From Pirellulaceae bacterium (lineage in GTDB: Bacteria; Planctomycetota; Planctomycetia; Pirellulales; Pirellulaceae): 12,042 bases of DNA. Numbering within the stretch: the first letter of the stretch is position 1; each line of letters opens with the position of its first letter. Both the position numbers and the translations under genes were made by a program. The notes under the pieces are model-generated. The model was not told where the DNA came from and did no database searches. It was given only the letters and a program-made list of their open reading frames with translations. The stretch covers positions 1 through 12,042 of the forward strand of contig JASLRF010000267.1 in NCBI GenBank assembly GCA_030744095.1. Direction: 5' to 3'. Positions 1 through 6,039 of this stretch are shown piece by piece.

Positions 1-486
1 GCGCGGCGAGCCGATGTTAAAAGTGACCGGCATCGCAGGCATCGAGCCAGTCGCCAAGATCAACTTGTCGAACGTCAGTTTGCCGCCTTCAGGGATCGAC
101 TTGTGATCACCCTTCAGAAGCAGAGTCTTAGCGTCTTCGAGGATGCCGCGAGCGTTGATGACGGTCACCTTGCGTCGTTTAGCGAGTTGCTTGAGTCCTC
201 CGGCCAGCGTCGAAATGATCTTGTCTTTGCGAGCGCGAACTTTATCGATATCGATCTTAGGTGCGTTGTAGGTGACACCCCAGTCCGCACTGAGTTCCTC
301 GACTTCACTGATCACCCGTGCGACATGCAGAAGGGCCTTGGATGGAACGCAGCCGCGCAGCAGGCACGTTCCGCCCAACCGGGGCTCCATCTCGACCAGC
401 GTAACATCCATGCCTTCATCAGCGGCGAGAAAGGCTGCCGCGTAACCGCCAGGCCCTCCCCCCAGAACGGCGAGTTGTGTGTGCAT
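1..486 (-). CDS. lpdA: Dihydrolipoyl dehydrogenase (E3), N-terminal part, cut by window edge
   Basis: Reads on the minus strand from ATG at 484-486 and stays open to base 1 (162 codons), so only the first third of a roughly 460-residue protein is present. The N-terminus has the FAD-binding Rossmann motif (VLGGGPGGYAAA, residues 7-18), an acidic end of strand 2 (LVEMEP), and the redox-active disulfide motif GGTCLLRGCVPSK with the CX4C pair, typical of E3 rather than thioredoxin reductase. Near the cut edge is ILATGS, the second dinucleotide-fold motif. E3 reoxidises dihydrolipoamide in the pyruvate and 2-oxoglutarate dehydrogenase complexes and the glycine cleavage system, passing electrons through FAD to NAD+. 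A purine-rich stretch (GAAGGGA) lies just upstream of the ATG. Other flavin disulfide reductases such as mercuric reductase are less likely from the motif wording. The C-terminal His-Glu catalytic pair lies outside the window and cannot be checked. Confidence 0.93.
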   Translation of the reverse strand, partial: MHTQLAVLGGGPGGYAAAFLAADEGMDVTLVEMEPRLGGTCLLRGCVPSKALLHVARVISEVEELSADWGVTYNAPKIDIDKVRARKDKIISTLAGGLKQLAKRRKVTVINARGILEDAKTLLLKGDHKSIPEGGKLTFDKLILATGSMPAMPVTFNIGSPR

Positions 487-540
487 TGCATCCCTTCGTC
501 CGTTGATTTTGAGAATTGCGACTTTGTTGGACAACCGATC

Positions 541-639
541 GTAACCAGAAGCGCGAGAGCGTGAGCAAGGAATTGAGTGCCGTTCCTCGCTCATGCTTCG
601 GGTTACTGTGTGCTGTTCCTCGCTCGCGCTTCGGGTTAC
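541..639. repeat. Intergenic repeat cluster: two direct copies and one degenerate inverted copy of a 25-bp element
   Basis: Two direct copies at 582-606 and 615-639 differ at only 2 of 25 bases (pattern GTTCCTCGCTC..GCTTCGGGTTAC). A diverged inverted copy lies at 541-572, beginning GTAACCAGAAGC. Arms 559-572 and 583-596 pair over 12 of 14 positions around a 10-base loop, and 541-550 pairs with 597-606, so the cluster can fold into a long bulged hairpin. From memory, elements reading GTAACCCGAAGCG(C/T)GAGCGAGG are scattered between genes in Rhodopirellula-type genomes; I could not verify this by search. It sits between rpsD and lpdA and has no coding content that I recognise. Confidence 0.7.
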
Positions 640-693
640 CGCTCGGCTGCCGCCCGACGGAATTGGCGTAAAGATGTTTCGCAAGAACCGAAC

Positions 694-725
694 TGACGGC
701 AACAGCATTCTAGCTGTTACCGTCA
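694..725 (-). terminator. Probable rho-independent terminator after rpsD
   Basis: Arms 694-705 (TGACGGCAACAG) and 714-725 (CTGTTACCGTCA) flank an 8-base loop. In minus-strand RNA all 12 positions pair, counting one G-U wobble; in plus-strand RNA the same position would be an A-C mismatch, so the structure favours the strand on which rpsD is transcribed. It begins 29 bases past the rpsD stop and is followed by a U-rich but interrupted tract (GTTCGGTTCTT on the minus strand). The weak U-tract keeps this from being certain. Confidence 0.6.
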
Positions 726-754
726 ATTTGAATCGTCTTCGCGGGAGAGTCGCG

Positions 755-1363
755 TTAGCGCGACATGAATTCGATCACGATATTTACGTCGACGGGCAGG
801 CTGATATCGCTTGGGCCCGGTAATCCCTGCACGGTCGCACGAAGCGTCTCCGGGTCGAACGTGACCCAATCGACTGGCTCGGCGCTAGCTTCCTGACTCG
901 TAAACTGATACAGATGCTGGATTTTTTCTTTGTTTCGAACGGTGATCACGTCGCCGGGGCTCATTTGATATGACGGCTTGGTCACCTTGACGCCGTTGAT
1001 ATAGAAATGGCCGTGTGTGATGCCTTGCCGAGCTTGCGGGCGTGTCTTCGCCACACCGGCCCGTCGGAGCACGTTATCGAAACGCCCCTCGCACATCATC
1101 ATCAACAGTTCGCCGGTGTTGCCTTTCTTGTGAGAGACATCGCCAAAGTAACGTCGCAACTGCCGCTCGCCCAAGCCATAGTAATGCTTGATCTTTTGCT
1201 TTTCGGCCAACGCCAGCCCATAGTTCGACGGACGCCGTGGGCGCGTGTGCATACCCGGAGGATTGTCGCGACGATCCGTGGCGCGCCGCGCGCCGCTATC
1301 TTCGTAAACTTGAGCTTTAAGTCGACGATTGACTCTCGCCTTGGGGCCATGATAACGAGCCAT
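755..1363 (-). CDS. rpsD: 30S ribosomal protein S4
   Basis: A 202-residue protein, the usual length for bacterial S4. S4 is a primary 16S rRNA binder that starts assembly of the small-subunit body and forms part of the mRNA entry channel. The N-terminal half has the basic S4 region with the YGLGERQLRRYF helix (about 62-73). The S4 RNA-binding domain covers about 94-157 (RFDNVLRRAG, ARQGITHGHFYINGVKV, SPGDVITVR). The zinc-binding cysteines of some S4 proteins are absent; the only cysteine is at 91, so this is the zinc-free form. The ATG is supported by a strong Shine-Dalgarno (TAGGAG at 1373-1378, 9-base spacer). The gene stands alone here, whereas in many bacteria it sits with rpsM, rpsK and rpoA. 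It has its own candidate promoter upstream and terminator downstream. Confidence 0.97.
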   Translation of the reverse strand: MARYHGPKARVNRRLKAQVYEDSGARRATDRRDNPPGMHTRPRRPSNYGLALAEKQKIKHYYGLGERQLRRYFGDVSHKKGNTGELLMMMCEGRFDNVLRRAGVAKTRPQARQGITHGHFYINGVKVTKPSYQMSPGDVITVRNKEKIQHLYQFTSQEASAEPVDWVTFDPETLRATVQGLPGPSDISLPVDVNIVIEFMSR

Positions 1364-1803
1364 CCGGTAACGCTCCTAAAAGTCGGTGGCATCTACGCCG
1401 GGGTCCTAAACAATTCAGGGAATCGCCCATTTTTACGGAATCACTCAAGGCTGGCAAGGGGGTTTCGCCCGTATCCAGATCAATCCGCCCAACCTGGCCG
1501 TCAATAAACGCCCACGGAAGACACGGAATGAAGACTTGAAAGCTTGTATCAGGTCCTACTTTACAAATGAGTCGAGGCTTCAGCGACGGGCACCGACCGC
1601 AGGTTGGTCGGGGAGCGGGTCACTGCAACCGAACGATAGCTCGTGCCGGCCCAAGTCACGGCCTCGCTAAATCAATTCCCGCATCGGCAGATGGTCGTCG
1701 TCGACCAGATATCGCGGGCGGCCTGTAAGATCGTGGACTGTCGTAGGTTTGGATTGATCCCCATTTTGTGATACAGCGTCGGCCAGTTCCGGGAGTGGCT
1801 CCC
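1364..1803. other. Intergenic spacer between cdsA and rpsD
   Basis: No recognised gene in these 440 bases. Next to rpsD it holds a candidate promoter (1430-1457). In the middle is a small perfect hairpin (CCGACC at 1593-1598, GGTCGG at 1606-1611, 7-base loop) with no T-run on either side, possibly marking the end of cdsA transcripts. Next to cdsA a minus-strand frame stays open from inside cdsA to a TAG at 1667-1669, leaving a possible 46-codon ORF discussed under findings. I see no tRNA and no conserved riboswitch core. Confidence 0.5.
1430..1457 (-). promoter_or_regulatory. Candidate sigma70-type promoter for rpsD
   Basis: On the minus strand TTGCCA (1452-1457, 5 of 6 to TTGACA) and TAAAAA (1430-1435, 4 of 6 to TATAAT) are separated by 16 bases. 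Transcription would start near 1423, giving a leader of about 60 bases before the rpsD ATG. This is a match to a general consensus only; planctomycete promoters are poorly defined. Confidence 0.35.
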
Positions 1804-2715
1804 TCAAGGCCCAACCAGTCCAGCAACCCAGCACAGATACGCCGGTGGAGCTGCCATCAGGACCGAATCGAGTATGTCCAACACGCCGCCCAACCCTGGC
1901 AGCCAACGGCTGGAATCTTTGCGTTCCATGTCTCGTTTGAGCAGCGATTCACTGAGGTCGCCGATGATGCCGGCAAGTGCAATCACGACTCCATAGACAA
2001 GGCAACCCCACCAGGCTGGAACACGAGCGTCGGCACTGACGATCAATGGGACCAGGCCGTAAAAGAATACGGCAGCCGCAACGGCGGCAAAGACAACGCC
2101 TCCGACGGCGCCTTCAATCGTCTTGTTCGGGCTCAACAGCGGCGCCAATTTGTTCCGACCAAACATTCGGCCGCAGGTGTAGGCACCCACGTCGGACCAC
2201 TTCGCAACAAACACCAGCGACACCAGCGCGGCCATCCCCCACGCGTTGTCGTGGAACATCCTCAACTTGACAACGAAACTCATCAGCAAACCAATGTACA
2301 TGATCGCGAATGTGGCCAACGCGACGTTCACGATCACGCCACCGGGTTGGCGGTAGCGACGCATCTCGGCGACAAACACAATTGCCAAGGCCGCCGTGGC
2401 GGCGGACATCGGCAACCCCATGCCCGCCAGCGGACAATCGATGGGATATACCGCACCCACCAGTTGCCAAGCCATCGGCGCGAAGGCCCCGACGAGGATC
2501 AAGGTGACGCCGGTGTAAACGCTCCAACTGGCAACGTCGTGTTTCTTGTTTCGCAGCAAGTCCAGGATCTCGGCCGAAGCGACCCATGAGATCATCAGAC
2601 TGACCGGTGCGAGCCACACGCCCGGCACGCCGCCATTGAAGAGGAAATCTGCGACCAGCAAACCAAGCAGTGGTATGAGGATCAACATCGCAAACAGCAG
2701 CCGCATACGCAGCAC
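1804..2715 (-). CDS. cdsA: Phosphatidate cytidylyltransferase (CDP-diacylglycerol synthase)
   Basis: A 303-residue integral membrane enzyme that makes CDP-diacylglycerol from phosphatidate and CTP, the branch point for all bacterial phospholipids. Several hydrophobic helices begin at residue 4. The family core is clear: KWSDVGAYTCGRMFGRNKL followed by SPNKTIEG (about 172-202), then the C-terminal signature SLLKRDMERKD (257-267) and LPGLGGVLDILDS (272-284). In that signature the usual His of GHGG is Leu275 and the usual Arg of the LDRxDS segment is Ile281; the aspartates that bind metal are kept. The start is GTG at 2713-2715, chosen because AGGGGA (2721-2726) lies 5 bases upstream; an in-frame ATG at 2706 is the alternative. 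It begins 11 bases after uppS, so the two are almost certainly cotranscribed. The dxr gene, often next in line after cdsA in other bacteria, is absent. Confidence 0.93.
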   Translation of the reverse strand: MLRMRLLFAMLILIPLLGLLVADFLFNGGVPGVWLAPVSLMISWVASAEILDLLRNKKHDVASWSVYTGVTLILVGAFAPMAWQLVGAVYPIDCPLAGMGLPMSAATAALAIVFVAEMRRYRQPGGVIVNVALATFAIMYIGLLMSFVVKLRMFHDNAWGMAALVSLVFVAKWSDVGAYTCGRMFGRNKLAPLLSPNKTIEGAVGGVVFAAVAAAVFFYGLVPLIVSADARVPAWWGCLVYGVVIALAGIIGDLSESLLKRDMERKDSSRWLPGLGGVLDILDSVLMAAPPAYLCWVAGLVGP

Positions 2716-2726
2716 ATCGATCCCCT

Positions 2727-3482
2727 TTACCTGGCCAGTCCGCCAAAGCGTCGATCGCGGGCCGCGTAGTCGCGGATCGCATCATGCAAATCACTCACTC
2801 GGAATTCGGGCCAACACTTGTCGGTCACCCAGATTTCCGCATAACTGATTTGCCACAATAGAAAATTGCTGATTCGCATTTCACCTGCAGTGCGAACGAG
2901 CAGGTCGGGATCCGGCATGCCGGCAGTGTCCAAGTAGTCGGCCAGCAAATCTTCGGAAATGTCTTCTGGCTGCAGCGATTGTTGCTGGACTTCGAAAGCG
3001 ATGCGTTTGATCGCATCGATCATCTCGGCACGACCGCCGTAGTTGATTGCCAGGCACAGCAGCGTGCCTTGGTTGGCAGCACTCAACTCGATCGTCTTAT
3101 CCATCTCGTGAAGAACACGATCTGGAATTCCGTCGCGCCGCCCGATGATGCGCACTCGTATTTCCTGATCCATGATCGTAGTGCGTTCTTCGATCATGTA
3201 CTGTTCCAACAAGTGCATGAGGAAGTCGAGCTCGGTTTGCGGCCGCTTCCAGTTTTCGCTGGACAGGCAGTACAACGTGAGTTGCTCGATGTCCAGACGC
3301 GAGCATTCTTCGACGGTCCGTCGCACGCTGGCGACACCTTGCCGATGTCCCTCGATCCGTGGTAGGTCTTGCCGTTGCGCCCAGCGACCGTTGCCGTCCA
3401 TGATCACGGCGATATGCCGTGGACGACGTTCTGCGTCGACACTTAGTTCGGCGGCGGCAGTCGCAGCGGATCGATCAGACAT
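2727..3482 (-). CDS. uppS: Isoprenyl transferase (di-trans,poly-cis-undecaprenyl diphosphate synthase)
   Basis: A cis-prenyltransferase that adds isopentenyl units to farnesyl diphosphate, giving the C55 carrier lipid used for peptidoglycan and surface glycans. All family blocks are present in order: HIAVIMDGNGRWA with catalytic Asp29, EGHRQG, LYCLSSENWKRP, INYGGR, and a C-terminal block reading RTAGEMRISNFLLWQ and then YAEIWVTDKCWPEF, which holds the substrate-binding Arg and Glu residues. At 251 residues it matches the family. I start it at ATG 3480-3482; the frame also stays open to a TTG at 3512, 10 bases after the purA stop, which would add ten residues. Neither start has a clear Shine-Dalgarno. 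It lies between purA and cdsA in one tight minus-strand operon. Confidence 0.95.
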   Translation of the reverse strand: MSDRSAATAAAELSVDAERRPRHIAVIMDGNGRWAQRQDLPRIEGHRQGVASVRRTVEECSRLDIEQLTLYCLSSENWKRPQTELDFLMHLLEQYMIEERTTIMDQEIRVRIIGRRDGIPDRVLHEMDKTIELSAANQGTLLCLAINYGGRAEMIDAIKRIAFEVQQQSLQPEDISEDLLADYLDTAGMPDPDLLVRTAGEMRISNFLLWQISYAEIWVTDKCWPEFRVSDLHDAIRDYAARDRRFGGLAR

Positions 3483-3522
3483 GGCCACACGAAAGGGAAC
3501 TGGATGTGTCAATGAAATTCAG

Positions 3523-4818
3523 CTACTCATTCACAAAAATCGTCTGTTCGCGATCTGGCCCGACCGAGACGATATCGACCGGCCTGCCGACTAGTTCGGT
3601 GACGCGGTCCAAGTAACGCTTGGCGCCGTCCGGCAGCCCCGCATAGGTGCGGACTCCCGTGACATCGGTGTTCCAGCCTGGCCACGTTTCGTAAACAGGT
3701 TTCACGCGACGTAAGTCATCCACGTGGCTGGGGAAATGGTCGATTTGTTCGCCATCCAGATCGTAAGAGGTGCAGATTTTGATTTCGGGCAGCTGGCTCA
3801 ACACGTCCATCATCATCAACGCGATGTCGTCCACACCGCTCAACCGTGCCGCGTATCGCACCGCGACCGCGTCGAGCCAACCGCAACGCCGCGGTCTTCC
3901 GGTGGTCGTACCGTATTCATTACCCAAATCACGAATCCGTTGACCGTGTTCGTTGTCTTGTTCGGTCGGAAAGGGACCGCCACCCACGCGAGTCGTGTAG
4001 GACTTTGCTACGCCGATCACACGGTCGATACAACGTGGTGGTACTCCAGATCCTGCTGCCACGCCAACGCCCGAACTGTTGCTGCTGGTCACGAAGGGAA
4101 ATGTGCCGTGGTCGATGTCCAACAACGCACCCTGAGCGCCCTCGAACAGCAACCGTTTGTCAGCTTCGATCGCATCGAGCAAGTAAGGCGTGGTGTCAGT
4201 GACGTACTGCTTCAGCCGTTTGGCATATCCTTCGTATTCATCACAGATCGCGTCCGTGTCCAGCGCGTCAGACAAGTCGGTATTCTCAGCCAGGCCAGAA
4301 AGAAGTCGACGTTTGGTTTCGACAATCCTGGCGACTTTCTGGCGAAAGTCATCGCGAAACAGATCTCCGAGCCGAATCGCGAAGGACCGCCCGACCTTGT
4401 CTCGATAGCAGGGGCCAATGCCGCGGAGCGTCGTACCGATGCTCTCACCGCTGACGGGCTCGCCATCCATCAGACGATCCTCGGCGATATGCCAAGGACA
4501 GACGATATGAGCGCGGTCGCTGAGCAGTAGGTTTTCGGCGACTTTGATGTTCCGCGCCGTCAGCGCGTCAATCTCCTTCAAAATCGTCGCAGGGTTGATG
4601 ACCACCCCCGGTGTGACCACATTGATCGCCTTGGGATTGAGAATCCCGCTGGGGATATGGTGTAATTTGTAGACATCGTCGCCAACCACGACCGTATGGC
4701 CCGCGTTCGCGCCACCCAAAAAACGGACAACGATTTCGAAATGAGTGGTCAGCAGGTCGACGAGCTTGCCTTTGGCTTCGTCTCCCCATTGCAGTCCAAT
4801 TACACAAGTTCCCGCCAC
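3523..4818 (-). CDS. purA: Adenylosuccinate synthetase
   Basis: A 431-residue cytosolic enzyme of standard length. It joins IMP and aspartate with GTP hydrolysis to give adenylosuccinate, the first committed step to AMP. Visible features are the N-terminal [11 protein letters not shown] with catalytic Asp13, NAGHT with His41, the central [25 protein letters not shown], then [20 protein letters not shown], and the C-terminal [10 protein letters not shown] guanine-binding segment. The P-loop glycine that is Gly15 in E. coli is Ala15 here. The start is GTG (4816-4818); a strong GGAGG 9 bases upstream decides it. It is the first gene of the purA-uppS-cdsA run, with a candidate promoter at 4864-4891, and is divergent from the DUF368 gene. 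Confidence 0.97.
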   Translation of the reverse strand: MAGTCVIGLQWGDEAKGKLVDLLTTHFEIVVRFLGGANAGHTVVVGDDVYKLHHIPSGILNPKAINVVTPGVVINPATILKEIDALTARNIKVAENLLLSDRAHIVCPWHIAEDRLMDGEPVSGESIGTTLRGIGPCYRDKVGRSFAIRLGDLFRDDFRQKVARIVETKRRLLSGLAENTDLSDALDTDAICDEYEGYAKRLKQYVTDTTPYLLDAIEADKRLLFEGAQGALLDIDHGTFPFVTSSNSSGVGVAAGSGVPPRCIDRVIGVAKSYTTRVGGGPFPTEQDNEHGQRIRDLGNEYGTTTGRPRRCGWLDAVAVRYAARLSGVDDIALMMMDVLSQLPEIKICTSYDLDGEQIDHFPSHVDDLRRVKPVYETWPGWNTDVTGVRTYAGLPDGAKRYLDRVTELVGRPVDIVSVGPDREQTIFVNE

Positions 4819-4827
4819 GTCTCGCTT

Positions 4828-4832
4828 CCTCC
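4828..4832 (-). promoter_or_regulatory. Shine-Dalgarno that fixes the GTG start of purA
   Basis: GGAGG on the minus strand sits 9 bases before GTG 4816-4818. There is no in-frame ATG nearby, and the GTG puts catalytic Asp13 and His41 at the same numbers as in E. coli PurA. Confidence 0.75.
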
Positions 4833-4863
4833 GCCCATGATTGGGTCAAGCCAAACGTATCAG

Positions 4864-4891
4864 TTTATGGGCCGCCGGGCGGTTCGGTCAA
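4864..4891 (-). promoter_or_regulatory. Candidate promoter for the purA-uppS-cdsA operon
   Basis: TTGACC (4886-4891, 5 of 6) and CATAAA (4864-4869, 4 of 6) on the minus strand are separated by 16 bases, which contain the GC-rich palindrome CCGCCCGGCGG. The predicted start near 4857 gives a leader of about 40 bases that includes the purA Shine-Dalgarno. Confidence 0.4.
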
Positions 4892-5023
4892 TAAGCGCGT
4901 CTCGATGGCAACTGCCGCGATTTCTTGGCGTGGCCATCACTTGACCATTCATCTACACTTCGTTGCCATGCAAGAACATCAGCTGCCATGTGGACCCGAG
5001 CGGCAAGGCGACGCATATAAGTT

Positions 5024-6025
5024 ATGAATGATCGCCCCAACAGCTGGCGGGCCGACGGTATTACGATTCTCTGTGGACTCAGTATGGGGTGCGCCGATGT
5101 CGTCCCTGGAGTCTCTGGTGGCACGCTGGCTTTGATCCTGGGGATTTACGAGCGACTGGTCACGGCAATCAGCCGATTTGATCGCACGTTTGTACGATAC
5201 GTGAAGCGGTGCCAGTGGCAGGCGGCGGCGAGGCATATCGACTTGCGGTTTCTGGTTTTCCTGGCGGTTGGGCTTGGCTGTGGCGTCGTCGTGATGAGCC
5301 TGTTGATTAACCGGCTGTTGGCGGATTCATTCACGCGATCCATTACATTCGCAGCTTTTTCCGGGATGATTTTGGCTTCATCTCTGTTGGTGGCACTGAC
5401 GATCCGAGCGGCGGCCGGCCAGAAGCCATCTTGCCTGGTAGCGGGATTGGCTGGCGTGGCGATCGCTTGGTGGGCTTCATCGTTGACGCCCACCGCCGAT
5501 TCGGCACCGCCGAACTTGGCGTGGTTGTTTGTCTGCGGCAGCATTGCGATCTGTGCAATGATCTTGCCGGGTGTTAGCGGCGCGCTGATGCTGCTCGTGC
5601 TCGGCGTCTACGCGCATCTCACGGAAATTCCCCACAACCTGCTGCACGGCAAAGAATGCCTGAGCAGCGTCTTGATGCTGCTCGTCTTTGGCAGCGGATG
5701 CGCCGTCGGATTACTTTCCTTCAGCAAGGTGCTGAAGTGGTTGCTGGCACGGCATCATGCATTGACGATGTCGATCCTGTGCGGGTTCATGATTGGGGCG
5801 CTGCGGAAACTGTGGCCGTTTCAATTGGACCTGACGGAAGATGTCGAGAAATTCAAGTACAAACGGTTTCAGTTGGTGTGGCCAGAAGCGTTTGACGGAG
5901 AGTTCATCGCGGTCGTGTTGGCGGCCCTCTTGGCGATCGTCGTGGTCCTGGCGATCGATTGGTCGGTGCGTGCTTCTGTCCGCCGCCTGCAAATGACGAA
6001 TGACGAAATACCCAATGACGAATGA
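5024..6025 (+). CDS. DUF368 (PopT-family) membrane protein, probable undecaprenyl phosphate translocase
   Basis: A 333-residue, strongly hydrophobic protein with two related halves: PGVSGGT at 28-34 and PGVSGA at 182-187, each followed by a segment of the type LILGIY or LVLGVY. This doubled PGVSG motif is the hallmark of DUF368. Members in Vibrio and Staphylococcus (PopT) were reported to return undecaprenyl phosphate to the inner leaflet for reuse; applying that here is inference. The gene is divergent from purA-uppS-cdsA, whose uppS product makes the same C55 lipid. Start ATG 5024 puts a short hydrophilic N-terminus before helix 1; there is only a weak purine-rich site upstream. The last 11 residues (QMTNDEIPNDE) are encoded by an AATGACG-type repeat and look like a recent replacement of the original C-terminus. 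The stop is 14 bases from the convergent dnaE2 stop. Confidence 0.9.
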   Translation: MNDRPNSWRADGITILCGLSMGCADVVPGVSGGTLALILGIYERLVTAISRFDRTFVRYVKRCQWQAAARHIDLRFLVFLAVGLGCGVVVMSLLINRLLADSFTRSITFAAFSGMILASSLLVALTIRAAAGQKPSCLVAGLAGVAIAWWASSLTPTADSAPPNLAWLFVCGSIAICAMILPGVSGALMLLVLGVYAHLTEIPHNLLHGKECLSSVLMLLVFGSGCAVGLLSFSKVLKWLLARHHALTMSILCGFMIGALRKLWPFQLDLTEDVEKFKYKRFQLVWPEAFDGEFIAVVLAALLAIVVVLAIDWSVRASVRRLQMTNDEIPNDE

Positions 6026-6030
6026 ATGAA
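5991..6030 (+). repeat. AATGACG short repeat covering the end of the DUF368 gene
   Basis: AATGACG occurs at 5992-5998, 5999-6005 and 6014-6020, followed by an AATG AATG run (6021-6028) that contains the stop codon. Repeats of this kind (AATGACGAATGACGAA) are known to me as scattered intergenic sequence in planctomycete genomes, from memory. Here it extends into coding sequence and supplies the last residues and the TGA. Confidence 0.65.
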
Positions 6031-6039
6031 TCATCCGAG

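Noticed and set aside
593..823. 76-residue plus-strand frame over the repeat cluster and rpsD end
   Set aside because: It is built from the repeat element and antisense rpsD sequence with no protein-like conservation.
1593..1611. CCGACC/GGTCGG hairpin as a terminator of the cdsA operon
   Set aside because: The stem is only 6 bp and no T-run follows on either strand, so it is mentioned only as part of the spacer.
1768..2589. 273-residue plus-strand open frame opposite cdsA
   Set aside because: It lies entirely antisense to a clear CdsA, is rich in His, Gln and Arg with no recognisable domain, and is the usual shadow of GC-biased codons.
3724..4530. 268-residue plus-strand open frame opposite purA
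   Set aside because: Antisense to a highly conserved PurA; no domain or promoter of its own, low-complexity shadow composition.
4941..4969. Plus-strand promoter for the DUF368 gene with TTGACC at 4941-4946
   Set aside because: The -35 match is good but no acceptable -10 lies at 15-19 bases; TATAAG at 5015-5020 is only four bases from the ATG and has no -35.
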